From the NCBI RefSeq assembly GCF_030247185.1, contig NC_080572.1, positions 301,183,656-301,247,655 on the forward strand: 64,000 nt of DNA, read 5' to 3'. Shown in pieces: positions 22,991 through 33,164 of the stretch. A model generated the notes under the pieces. It was not told the origin of the DNA. It did not search any database and saw only the letters and a program-made list of their open reading frames with translations. Made by a program: the position numbers and the translations under genes. Origin of the DNA: Malaya genurostris (lineage: Eukaryota > Arthropoda > Insecta > Diptera > Culicidae). Numbering within the stretch: the stretch's first letter is position 1; each line of letters opens with the position of its first letter.

Positions 22991-24141
22991 GTTTTTATTC
23001 GTTACGCGATAGTATTGCAAATCTTTCTTCATTTTACTCGAATAAGAGCAGTGAATCAAGACTTTCCGGGACTTCAATATAGGATATTGTTGAAACGTTT
23101 ACTCGGGAAATCAGTGAGTTTAGTGGTGCATCCGAGCATCTTGAAACCGGAACATACCGGAATTTTTTACTAACAAATATCCTTCTCCCGTGACACTTGT
23201 GGAGTGCGCAGTAGTATATACGGCCTCTAGTAACAACAAGTGTTGGACTAACATCCCTTCCCATTCCTTAGACGATCTACGTTCGGGCCTGGCCGGCGCC
23301 GGTACTGATCAATGAATTCTGGGATTACTAGAAGATGTACATTGAAGGATGATTTACCAGTCCCAGGATGGATCATCTAAAAACTCCCTGTACAATTTCA
23401 GCTAATCCCGATCAGTAACGGAGTAGCAACCAGGGGTGGTCGCTCAAGCTCAAGCTCAAGTTCTATAAAGAGTTGGATGCAATTCAATTCGCTAAAGACA
23501 ATAATAATGTGCACTATGTGGAGCATGAAAATATCAAGTGCAACATTCCAGTATATTTGGAAGATAGTGCTATGAAGTGCGTGTGCATGATCTTCCCTCA
23601 AGCGTCATCGATCCTTATATTCGCAAAACCATGTCCCAATACGGAGAGATTCTCTCTATCGAAAAAGAAAAGTGAAAGAATTTTTTCCCCGGTATTCTAA
23701 ATGGCGTGCGTAGCAAGCGCTTGAGGAGGCCTATACCTTCTTATGTGACATTCGGTCAGGATACAAAAATTCCGTGCAAATCACTTGTTACCTATGACAA
23801 TCAGATGACCACATGTCAATATTGCCAAAAAGCTGTTCACTACGGTAAGCCATGTGATAAACCGGACAAGGAGACAACTATACCAAAGGACAACGGTGCT
23901 TCCTTTACACCAACCCCAAGCAACCCCAGTACACCTGTGACAGTCACCAACAACAGTGAAGCATCCTCTTCAACGAAACCATCCAACGTATACCCTATAG
24001 AGCAACGAAATCAACAACAATACCACGGCAATGAATGACGAGACGAACCGCGAACAAACTGCCCCTCAATCCTCGCAGGAGGAAAATGGAAACTCCTCTC
24101 CCCCTAGAAAAAGGGTGACAACGAGATCCAATACAAAAAAA

Positions 24142-24840
24142 TGTTTGGCTGAAAAGTTTTTTTTACCAACCAACTAATACGAGTTCTCCCTGAACCGGTC
24201 TACCAACAATTAAGTGCATTTTCCTCTGTTCGATACATTTACTGTAGTTTAGAACGAGCACCATCGAGATTCGGGAAAGTCTCATTAAACATATGTTTCT
24301 TGCACCTAGCTAGAGTAACGGAGGTATTTTGGGCCACTCGAATATATTTTGGCACAGCGCTCATAGTTTGGGTTGTAATCAAAATGGATTACTTATGCAT
24401 ATCTAATATGATAAAGAATGGAATAATTTTTTAAAAAACTAGAACTCGATGTACTTCACTTTGGTTACATCCAAAAACTTTATTTGTAATGCTTTTGTTG
24501 TGGATCACAGGATGTTTCTGTTTTTTTCTGTTCACTTAGAGAAAACATTGAAAACCATCTAGCAGAGAATCATTGAACAACATTTTCTCTTAGCAATTAA
24601 TTTTATCTCTTTCTCGGCGATTGTTCGGAATTCGTCGAGAAGAAAAGACAATTTTGTAAAGAGAAAAATATTTTAAGACAAATAAAGTTTAATTAAATAA
24701 GGTCGTCTTTATTTCGGATACAGTAGTCAACCCAGAAAAAAGAAAATCAACAGGAAAGATGAGGCTCAAAACAGGAACATATTTACTTATCTGTTGCAAT
24801 AATAACTTGCTCGACTGTTACTTGATGAGAACCTATAATA
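24142..24840. other. Intergenic, no gene seen
   Basis: AT-rich sequence; no supported feature. Confidence 0.5.
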
Positions 24841-24846
24841 TTTTTA

Positions 24847-25180
24847 TTATATAGAGTATGCAAATTTACTATTTTTTTTTGTGAGCACTACAGATGATTG
24901 TTCTAAAATATTACCTGAGTCAAAATATCTCAACGTTGTAAGAACTTGCAAATTGAACGGTTTTGTTATAGTATTTTCATCTTTTAGAGGAATCCCATTA
25001 AGGTGCTCATCAAACAAGTTACTAAACTCCTCTGCCAAATATTTCGCCATTCGAATCAGCTCCTCAAAGTTACCATCCGGTATTTCAAACGGGTAGCTAA
25101 TATCCTTAAAAATCGACGGTGGCGAAGTAGCCTAATTGCCGGCATTACAACATTTTCTAATGCGAATACTGCACAAAGAA
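24847..25180 (-). pseudogene. Possible PIF/Harbinger transposase N-terminal remnant
   Basis: Minus-strand pieces read VVMPAIRLLRHRRFLRIL, then after a one-base frameshift near 25105 YPFEIPDGNFEELIRMAKYL, then FNLQVLTTLRYFDSGNILEQ. The layout (a basic RRRF segment, a region around the word FEEL, and a QVLTTLRYFDSG block) resembles the N-terminal part of HARBI1-type transposases. The catalytic DDE region is not present. The assignment rests on pattern recognition alone. Confidence 0.4.
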
Positions 25181-25918
25181 TATCTCCATCGTTTCTACGT
25201 AATAAATGTTTAATAGTTTTACTAAATTTTGTCTCTAAGAGAAATGAAATGTCTTTCTGAGTTTTTTTCGCAAAAATGTTGAAGAGAAAATTATTTTATT
25301 GTGTCAAAATTCGGCGTCGGGTATTCGGTGAAACGACTTTCGGCGAAATGACCCGTTCCCGAGCAGATATGGACGTTTCGTGTATTTGGAAAAAAAAATC
25401 TTCTGATATTCGGTTCTTTCAAAGTCGATTTCTTCCAATTTTTCTTGGATTATATCAGAACTCGACGTTTCATACATTTTTAAGACATTCGACACCAAAC
25501 AAATACTTTTGATTTCGTAAATCTCTTCTAAGACATTTGGCATCAGAACAAAATTTCTTTTGTTTTGCGGTTTTTCTCTACACGGATTTCCGAAGTTACG
25601 CGATCTCAAATTCCCAAGATTGATTTTTTTTCTATTTTTTTTATTTCATCAGATCGGGATGTTTAATGCATTTCTAAGACATTTATCAGAAAAAAATTTC
25701 CCTAGTTTTGAGGCTTTTTATGCAGATGGGGGATCTGCGGGGGGCTTAAAAAAGACCTCAGTGTATTCAATGGTTCGCTAGCAAATGTGAAATGATGATA
25801 AAACAGGTATGTACACTTGTCTACATCATCCAGTAGGAATATATAACTAAGAATGTAATATGACACCTGGTACTAACAGCGCACTTAAAAAAATAGTTCA
25901 ATCTTTTATTTCAAATAA

Positions 25919-26090
25919 CCCGGGTTGGCGATTGAATGCATAGGGCGCTGGTCTTAAAAACCAGTTGTCGTATTTTCGAGGCCCCGATCTGGAAGGATTC
26001 TTAGTGTTAGTATGACCAGTAGCTCAAGCTATGCCATGATTCTGTACACTATGAATCGACTACGAAGTCTGTTGAAGCAAAAAGCCCAAT
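25919..26090 (+). mobile_element. tRNA-derived SINE (Feilai-like), copy 1
   Basis: Starts CCCGGGTTGGCGATTGAATG and includes a Leu-tRNA-like stem-loop, CTGGTCTTAAAAACCAG. It continues with CTGGAAGGATTCTTAGTGTT, TTCTGTACACTATGAATCG and GAAGTCTGTTGAAGCA. The same blocks occur in order in the minus-strand copy at 48449-48642. Feilai, a tRNA-related SINE of Aedes aegypti, is the closest family I recall. Confidence 0.75.
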
Positions 26091-26629
26091 TTCATTTTCA
26101 TCTTACCCTAAAGGTCAAGCATTCGAACAAAGACAGCAGTCCCATTGGAAAAAGTGTCATCGTCCTTTTACACAACCAATAACCGTCGGTCAGTCATCAA
26201 GCTTTTGTTTCATTCGCCCCTCTTCAACTGACTACAGAACGGCCGTTCTGAGATAAATTTTCCGGAGAACCGCTCGTCCGAGAAGAGGTTGATGAACAGG
26301 TTTCACTCTGTTGCGACATCGTCGTCTTCTTTGTCGTCGTCCTCGTCGTCATCATCATCGAATTGATTAAAAATTCATTTAAAGACCCTCCGGCGAAGCA
26401 CAGACTGGCGGACAAAGACGGAAAACGGTAAATTCTTTCCGGTTCTGATTCTACGATGCCCAGCAGTGGCAATGTCCTTACACGGTTGCGTGGCGAGGCG
26501 TAGCGAACCGTGCCGTTTCCACCGGTCAATTCTAGCCAGAATAGACAAAGGTGCAGATTTGCAAATTAGTATTTACCTTTTCCCAACTGCGATTATACAC
26601 GAAATTGCCGGGAAACACTTTAAGTAAAG
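26091..26629. other. Intergenic with a short trinucleotide tract
   Basis: GTCGTC/ATCATC-type triplet repeats at about 26325-26365 create the only longer open frame on the minus strand, which I do not regard as a gene. Confidence 0.5.
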
Positions 26630-27432
26630 TAGGGTAATGGCTCCCTATTTCATCTGAGCTCCTATTTCCATCTCATCCCTTCACCTCATTACTTTGAACA
26701 TGAATAATATTTTAAAACCTACCTGAACCAAACTGTGAAATGTTTTAAAATGATTATAAAAGCTATTGTCACACTTTCCTATTGAAAGAAATGGTTTTAA
26801 GTTCTTCGGTTATCGTTTTTTTCATATAAAATAAACTCACTTTTCAATTTAGGACACATTTTCGTCTCAAGATTTACAGTTCGTCATGTTTCTGATTATC
26901 TACTAATCGATTCGTCTCAAAACATGATCACTTTTTCGCACAATTACACTACCATTGGATGCTGGATGACTTCATAATTAGTAATGTTCACTTGCTACTT
27001 GTTCAATTAACGATTTAATACTTCAAAAACTACTCAACAAACAATAAAAGTATTTAAAAATATGAGATGAAAGTTTTTCACTTAGTTCACTTGATTGCGC
27101 TTTGTTTTCATCTCATTTGGTTTCGCAAAGTTGCCATATTATCTCATAATGTTACAAAACAAAAATTGTTTTTCTTCTTCAAAATCTCATCAAAAAGTAT
27201 GTTTTTTGGTATCCGTGACATTAGTTTAATTATATTATTGATATTAATATTTCAATAAAACTGTTTTGGCTTCGAATAATACCAGGAAGAGCATGTAAAA
27301 TACTATTGAAATAACCATTGTGGCAAATCTAGTAGCACTGGTTTCATTCCGCTATACGTCAACATAACGCTGTGAAGTGTGTGTGTTTCATCGGCTGTGC
27401 ACAGAGATGCCAGATATTTTCATAGAAAATAA

Positions 27433-28356
27433 AGGGTGATTTTTTAAGAGCTTGAGAACTTTTTTAAACAATAAAACGCATAAAATTTGCAAAATCTCAT
27501 CGGTTCTTTATTTTAAACGTTAGATTGGTACATGACATTTACTTTTTGAAGATAATTTCATTTAAATGTTGACCGCGGCTGCGTCTTAGGTGGTCCATTC
27601 GGAAAGTCCAATTTTGGGCAACTTTTTCAAGAATTTCGGCCGGAATAGCCCGAATTTCTTCGGAAATGTTGTCTTCCAAAGCTGGAATAGTTACTGGCTT
27701 ATTTCTGTAGACTTTAGACTTGACGTAGCCCCACAAAAAATAGTCTAAAGGCGTCAAATCGCATGATCTTGGTGGCCAACTTACCGGTCCATTTCTTGAG
27801 ATGAATTGTTCTCCGAAGTTTTCCCTCAAAATGGCCATAGAATCGCGAGCTGTGTGGCATGTAGCGCCATCTTGTTGAAACCACATGTCAACCAAGTTCA
27901 GTTCTTCCATTTTTGGCAACAAAAAGTTTGTTAGCATCGAACGATAGCGATCGCCATTCACTGTAACGTTGCGTCCAACAGCATCTTTGAAAAAATACGG
28001 TCCAATGATTCCACCAGCGTACAAACCACACCAAACAGTGCATTTTTCGGGATGCATGGGCAGTTCTTGAACGGCTTCTGGTTGCTCTTCACTCCAAATG
28101 CGGCAATTTTGCTTATTTACGTAGCCATTCAACCAGAAATGAGCCTCATCGCTGAACAAAATTTGTCGATAAAAAAGCGGATTTTCCGAATGGACCACCT
28201 AAGACGCAGCCGCGGTCAACATTTAAATGAAATTATCTTCAAAAAGTAAATGTCATGTACCAATCTAACGTTTAAAATAAAGAACCGATGAGATTTTGCA
28301 AATTTTATGCGTTTTATTGTTTAAAATAGTTCTCAAGCTCTTAAAAAATCACCCTT
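27433..28356 (-). mobile_element. DD41D mariner derivative with 173-bp inverted ends, inner level of the nest
   Basis: Begins AAGGGTGATTTTTTAAGAGC at both ends, and the two arms (27433-27605 and 28183-28356) are nearly identical over about 173 bp. TA is duplicated at 27431-27432 and 28357-28358. The right arm is an inverted copy of the transposase 3' end rather than the authentic 5' end, so the N-terminal half of the gene is lost. Confidence 0.8.
27539..28198 (-). pseudogene. Tc1/mariner (DD41D, rosa-like) transposase, C-terminal part
   Basis: Cut-and-paste transposase of the mariner superfamily. The frame has all three catalytic aspartates: FSDEAHFWLNG, WFQQDGATCHTAR and CDLTPLDYFLWGY. There are 41 residues between the second Asp and the Asp of PLDYF, the spacing used to define the DD41D (rosa) group. 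The N-terminal helix-turn-helix region is missing. Upstream of residue ~6 the sequence is the inverted right arm, so ATG 28198 is not the original start. The C-terminus ends RGQHLNEIIFKK at 27539. The catalytic core is open but cannot be functional without the DNA-binding part. Confidence 0.8.
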
Positions 28357-28358
28357 TA

Positions 28359-28511
28359 TGTATTACGTTGCATAGAAACTCTATATCTGGTCTATCTGTT
28401 TTCACTAATAAAATGATGTTAAATCTGTTTTCACTAATAAAATCTGTTAACATCATTTTATCAGTGAAAACAGATAGACCAGATATAGACTTTCTATGCA
28501 ACGTAATACAT
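28359..28511. repeat. Palindrome, ~66-bp arms, part of the hAT-type MITE
   Basis: Arms starting TGTATTACGTTGCATAGAAA and ending TTAACATCATTTTAT are inverted around a ~24-bp spacer that itself repeats ATCTGTTTTCACTAATAAAA. The outer ends continue across the mariner insertion (GCCAGATATTTTCATAGAA at 27410 against its complement at 28513-28531). Confidence 0.75.
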
Positions 28512-28855
28512 ATTCTATGAAAATATCTGGCTTTAAATAGTTCAAATTGGTTTCAAATTTTAATATAAATGTTTGTCATTGTTCATAATCAATTATCTAC
28601 ATAAAAGATTTCCACTTTAACATGTGATTTGTCCGTTGATTAATAAACTTTTAAAGAATCACTGCAATCAAATACTAATAGATACTCAGAGAGAAAAGTC
28701 TGATTTTTTACATCTTTCTGTCTATGAACCTGTACAAATCTGTATTAAATTTAGGAAATCTTTACAAAATCGGTACTTTGATTTAAACCAGTATGCGAAC
28801 GCAAAAATCTATACAATACATTTAAATCTGTATAAATGGCATCTCTGGCTCTACA

Positions 28856-29160
28856 CTTTGTTTTAAGAAGGGCTAATGAATAAATAGTAACAATCACAGT
28901 TTTGTTTTTATTTAAAGTTCACAAAATTAACTTTTCAGTAAAATTTTAAATTTAAAGCGAAAGGTAACGGAAACGACTGAAAAATTTTTCAACGTTGAAA
29001 TGATTTTAAACTGGTTCTAAAAATATCGTATATTGTCTCATAGTTGGCATTAGGCCGTTTTTAAGAAAAATTCTGACATTTTGAACCTGAGAGTGTAATA
29101 GTGGAATATTTCGTTTTGATTGCTGTCGCCATTGCTAATTTATAGGATGAATAAAGGATC
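28856..29160. other. Interior of the outer TA element, no gene seen
   Basis: AT-rich; no frame of interest. Confidence 0.4.
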
Positions 29161-29403
29161 AACGATAGGATGGATAAAAATCCATTGAGATGAAATTAGG
29201 AGCAGAGTAGTGAACATTTCATAAGTGTTTTTTTGCTGTTTTATGAACATTATTTTATTTTCCAAGGAATGTGAATCAAATCTCAATGTGGAGCAAGGCG
29301 AATGAAGCAGTAATATGAAATAGTTATAGTGATTTTAGTGGCTAAATCGAGGTTTGAAGGCGACGTCCTTACAAATGAGATGAAATAGGGAGCCCTTACC
29401 CTA

Positions 29404-30490
29404 ATGGATTGACTTTCAAACATAACAATTTGTTTGCAATTTTAAACACGAAACGTCCCAAACGTCAATTGAACCATAATAACAGTGCCGCACTGAAACG
29501 TACATTCAGTCCGTAGGCTTCTTTGAAACCTTTTGCCCACGTTATTCTATAAAGTATATTTAGGCGTTAAGTGGTTCTTTGTCTCACGTCGTTCAACGGG
29601 CGATTTCGCTGCTGATGGCGATAATGATGATGAAGAGAAAATGAGAATGATAACGAGTCTTTGTAGAACCTATCAAAAAACAGAGGAAAGCCAAAGTGTG
29701 GTGTTGCGAGAACTTCATTGTGACATGCAAATTTCTCGGGCTTTGAACTCAATCAAAAACTTTTCGCCGAGGAAAACCGAGAGAGAGAGATGGAAAATGT
29801 AAATTAACTACCTTGGATATATGCCGGAAAAGCTATTGTTTAACTTTGGTGTGTCACCAAGGTATCCCTCAAAACACCCCGAATCTGACTTACTCCGGGT
29901 AAGAACAACAACACGATAAAACTCCGTGCATCCGTTTCCTCCCCCCCCTTCTATTTACCTATTCAGAACTCAATTTCATTATCACATCAGTTCACCGAAG
30001 CATGTCATGGTTCGGGTGTAAAGAGGTGAACTTTTTTACTATGGCTCTGACATGGCCTGCTTGGATTGGAGTGTAACCGAAGAAGAAACTTTTTACGCGC
30101 TATAACACAAAACTTGTGCCTGTTTTTGCCGTGCTTGATGGTGTGTAGTTGATAACGAAGCTCTACATTCGATGGCTCTGAAGGTGTTCATTGAACGGTG
30201 GTTCTTTCTGGTGACAGGGAGACAAGGTATGATATTGTACTATTGATGCATTTGATACGGCGCACTAGGTAGAAGAGGTGGCAGACCGGAATTGTTAGTT
30301 CCGGTTGGTGGACGTTCCATAATTCTGTTTGAACTAATTACGTAATTGGTGTTTAATAGTACAGTGATTTGGAGTTTGTAAAATATGTTTCTACGAGACT
30401 AGCTATGTTTATTGCCGTCAAAAAGGCGGGCATGTTCCATTCTATATTTTTGAACAAATAGATTTTCTGAACTATCGACATTATTAGTCG
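29404..30490. other. Intergenic, no gene seen
   Basis: Less repetitive than its neighbours. A minus-complement pair of short open frames at 29533-29802 contains GA-rich sequence and is not convincing as a gene. Confidence 0.45.
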
Positions 30491-30493
30491 GTT

Positions 30494-30556
30494 TGAAAAA
30501 AGGAGGTGGGTAATGTAACAGACAAAACTGGAGGACGTGAATACGAATAAAACTAG
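30494..30556 (+). repeat. 60-bp dispersed motif C, copy 3
   Basis: GGTGGGTAATGTAACAGACA and GGACGTGAATACGAATAAAA match the other copies. Confidence 0.65.
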
Positions 30557-30879
30557 TATGCTTCAATCACATTTCCGAATATCGTTCGTATTTGTTAATT
30601 GTGTGAGTGTTGTAACTTCTACTGCTTCGCTCCCAGAATTGTAATAGTTCATCTATACTAAAGTATGATTTATTGACAGCAAACATATTCTACCATACAG
30701 TTAAATAACACGAAGCGAATGAGTATAAAATTTTTTACATAGCTAGGAAGGAGGAAAACTTCGCATAATCCTTTGGGAATATTTTATTGGTTCTAAAAAT
30801 ATCCGATTTTCAGAATTTATCCGATCTTTACAGCTGTTGAGTATTTTTTGCCATCACTTATTTATCTACACCAGAACCT

Positions 30880-32560
30880 AAATTCGGGATAAGGATTCAG
30901 TAACTAAATTATCAAACTGAAAGCTGAAATGAATTTAGATCAGGATTCTGGTACGATGCCTGGCAGGGTTTGGAATATTCATTCACCGGTGAATGAATAT
31001 ATTGTTTTCATTGCATTATGAACGAACAATTCCACCGCTCACAATGAGGACGTCTTTCCAGTCAAAAAGAATCACACAAACAAAACGCTAGTGGAAGCAA
31101 ATATATTCCACATATGCACAGATGGTACAGTGTGTTGGTATTAGAGTCTTCATGAAGCACAGCAGCCGTGAACAGAATTTTCTCTCTCGTGGTCTGAATG
31201 TCGTTCTTCTCACAAAACAATTCATTGCAAGCGAACTCTCTTCACGGGGCTAGGAAGTGATGAAGATTATATATTCAGTTTTCGCTAACAGACTGATGGC
31301 TGGCTCTCCGAACACGAACGGCTGTTAATGATGACTTTATTCCACTGAAACTGTTGCATATCACTTATTTGATTCGTTTCAAATTAGTAGAGAGTAAGAA
31401 TTCTTAATTATACTTGAATATTATAAACATAAGTAACAGGAGAGAAGGATTAGCGATAGCAATCTGGCGATCTCAGTAAATACTGCAAACACACAAACGC
31501 TTAGTTTGCTAGCTGCTAGAAAGAAACTAGCTCCTGCACTCTTGTTACTTCTGTAAATCAAATTCCTGTTGAATAGCGTTTAATTGGGTTTAATCGAAAT
31601 AGTGCATGATAGTTAATCAACCAGTAGGATAAAAAATAAGTCTTTTAATCAGTATTGCGCATTGAACATTTTTTTATTGAATTTTCATTGTGTATTGCTA
31701 TGAGATGGGAGAGCTGTGAAAAACACATGTTCCCATTACAGCAAAACCTTTATTCTAATAGACGCTCTAGCGGTGGCAGTGCACACAAAATGAATTCTGT
31801 ATAAACAAATGTGAATCGCGTTCGGACCTCGAAGAAACATGCGACAGTTAAGAGCCAGTCATCAGTTTGTTAGCGAAAACTATAGAGTTTGCTTGCAATG
31901 AGTCATGGGGCTAACCTTGTCTCTTACCGAGAGAAGATGAAACAGTAGTATGGGTGAATATTTTTTGCTCTCTTCCATTCTCGTGCATGGACAGCCATTC
32001 CAATAAAGCAACAAGGCTCACGCTTCCTCAAAAGCGACATGGTTCATAAAGTAGGTATATTCATGAATGTCATACGCCGTGAATCATGTATACTCGTCTT
32101 CACTGCTTCGTTCATCCAAACCCTGATGTCTGGAGATATGAACTCCGAATTTGAGTTTTGAAACTGATTTCTGGACCAGAATTCGGAGTTCATATCTCCA
32201 GACATCGTACCAGAATCGTGATCTAAAATTCATATCCTGAATTTTATTCCAAAATTCTGATGTTGAAATCCGAAATCAGAGCTCTGGATTCGAATTCCGA
32301 ACATAAAACAAGGAACTAAATTCAGTTCAAAACTCTAGTCAAGAAACCTGTTCCAAAAATTTAGTTCCAGAGTTACGAATCAGTTACAGAGTCTTTGCTT
32401 TAAATTTTGAACATGTAATCTAGAACTAAATTCAGAAACTGAATTCTAAAACTGAATTTTAAACCTGAACTTGAATAAAGAAACTGAATCTAGTTTCTAA
32501 ATCTAGTTTCGAAATTCAGGTTCCGAACTTAGCTCTAGCATCCAACAGGTCTGAATTCTG
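30880..32560. repeat. Degenerate GAATTC-rich array 3, split by a hAT-type MITE
   Basis: Array sequence at 30880-30955 resumes at 32134 and runs to about 32560. It includes a 27-bp inverted repeat, GATGTCTGGAGATATGAACT (32125-32144) and its complement near 32187-32206. Confidence 0.65.
30964..32125. mobile_element. hAT-type MITE, 1.16 kb, long imperfect inverted ends
   Basis: Ends are CAGGGTTTGGA on both sides. The flanking octamers ATGCCTGG (30956-30963) and ATGTCTGG (32126-32133) agree in seven of eight. Inner sequences remain inverted, for example TTCGCTAACAGACTGATGGC near 31281 and its complement near 31855. An uninterrupted copy of the target (GGTACGATGTCTGGAGATAT, read on the minus strand) lies at about 32187-32212. 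No transposase frame is present. Confidence 0.75.
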
Positions 32561-33164
32561 GAAAGTCTTGAATGCTAAAAAAGAAAGAGAAGCGTTTTTG
32601 GTAACAGATGTGCTTTATAATACTTTCCCCTACTATGGGATTTTCACTAAAAACCACAAATGACTGAAACGGCAAATGAAAGAAAGAACACAATTTTGTA
32701 ACTACTGTTCCGCTTATGTCATTTACTGAACATGGATCTCGTTCTTTATTTCCCGTCATTTTCGTATATTGCTCATCGACAAGTTCGTTTACCTGTTTCA
32801 CCATGAACATTGGTGTGTTAAGCTCTCCAGCGATTTTTTTCACTGACCAAGCCTTGTAATATTTTTATCATTTCACTTCTGTCAGCTGTAGGAGAACTGC
32901 ATTTTTTTCCTCAACTGCATAATTATTTCATCATATGCCTCCTCTTCGCCAATCTATTACGAATATATATTTTTGGTAGTGCTTGTGTAATTTGCAATGA
33001 TTTTTCGATGCGATAATCCATGCTTTTCATATTCCTTGATGATATTGGTGTCACGTTATACGGACCGTTTGTTGGTTTGGTTTGTTGATGGAATTGACTC
33101 CAATGATGGAATCGATGGTGAGACAGAAAAATAAATGCTATTAAATACACCCAAACCTCCGTTT

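Larger units (their letters stand above)
19972..23458 (+). mobile_element. 3.49-kb composite retroelement inserted in ORF1 copy B
   Basis: A 24-bp direct repeat starting AGTTCTATAAAGAGTTGG flanks it (19948-19971 and 23459-23482). The 5' end (to about 20130) contains GCCGTGTGGAATCCGGCGG and CCATGTCGTAAAAGGCGACA, homologous to the 5' UTR of the Lian-like LINE at 46730-46830 (opposite strand). The 3' end is a tail of GCTCAA repeats, preceded by a GC-richer 3' UTR with CCTGGCCGGCGCCGG at 23289. No endonuclease, RT or RNase H is seen, so it is a non-autonomous LINE derivative. A dispersed repeat (22140-22990) lies within it. Confidence 0.75.
19645..24141 (+). mobile_element. ORF1-only non-LTR element, copy B, split by a 3.5-kb insertion
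   Basis: The leader 19645-19760 is homologous to 9311-9419. ORF1 begins at 19761, is cut after 19971, and resumes at 23483. Similarity ends at ACGAGATCCAATACAAAAAA (24122-24141), a short A-tail beyond which the sequence is unrelated. As in copy A, no endonuclease or RT follows. Confidence 0.7.
19761..24141 (+). pseudogene. Gag-like zinc-knuckle protein (LINE ORF1), copy B, split
   Basis: ATG 19761 opens MSETNEQKLPPVRK, then an RRM-like region with HLDIKRVHLLQCNKTNN. At 19971 the frame enters the inserted element. After 23482 the protein continues in IQFAKDNNNVHYVEHENIK. A one-base change near 23572 shifts the frame at DSA, a small insertion near 23670-23690 adds another break, and part of the FFPGILNGV region is scrambled. 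The zinc knuckle CQYCQKAVHYGKPC is at about 23817-23858 and a Thr/Ser/Pro-rich tail follows. Copy A retains more of the C-terminus. Neither copy can make a full protein. Confidence 0.7.
18761..25763. mobile_element. Possible 7-kb TA-flanked element with nested insertions
   Basis: The left end is CACTGAGGTTTTTTTACGCG and the complement of the right end is CACTGAGGTCTTTTTTAAGC. TA flanks both (18759-18760 and 25764-25765). Both ends are followed by the phrase CGGATTTCCGAAGTTACGC (18806 and 25580), but in the same orientation. The interior holds the ORF1-only copy B with its 3.5-kb insertion and a possible Harbinger remnant. Two separate degraded MITEs would also explain this. Confidence 0.35.
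27403..28847. mobile_element. hAT-type MITE with CAGAGATGCCA ends, middle level of the nest
   Basis: The ends CAGAGATGCCAGATATTTTC and the complement CAGAGATGCCATTTATACAG share CAGAGATGCCA. The flanking octamers GCTGTGCA (27395-27402) and GCTCTACA (28848-28855) agree in six of eight bases. Without the mariner derivative it is about 520 bp. Its left half is a palindrome: the sequence from 27412 continues after the insertion at 28359 and is inverted at about 28441-28532. Confidence 0.65.
26632..29401. mobile_element. TA-flanked element with GGGTAA terminal repeats, outer level of a nest
   Basis: The left end is GGGTAATGGCTCCCTATTTC and the complement of the right end is GGGTAAGGGCTCCCTATTTC; the match continues through ATCT. 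TA flanks both ends (26630-26631, 29402-29403). It contains the hAT-type MITE at 27403-28847. Subtracting that leaves about 1.3 kb of its own sequence, without a recognisable transposase. Confidence 0.65.

Noticed and set aside
26224..26529. 101-codon minus-strand frame with a Thr/Ser-rich stretch
   Set aside because: The length comes from a GTC/ATC triplet tract; no domain, splice or promoter support.
28052..28249. Plus-strand frame ending in the same residues as the transposase
   Set aside because: It is produced by the inverted right arm of the mariner derivative (the arm encodes the transposase C-terminus on the other strand).
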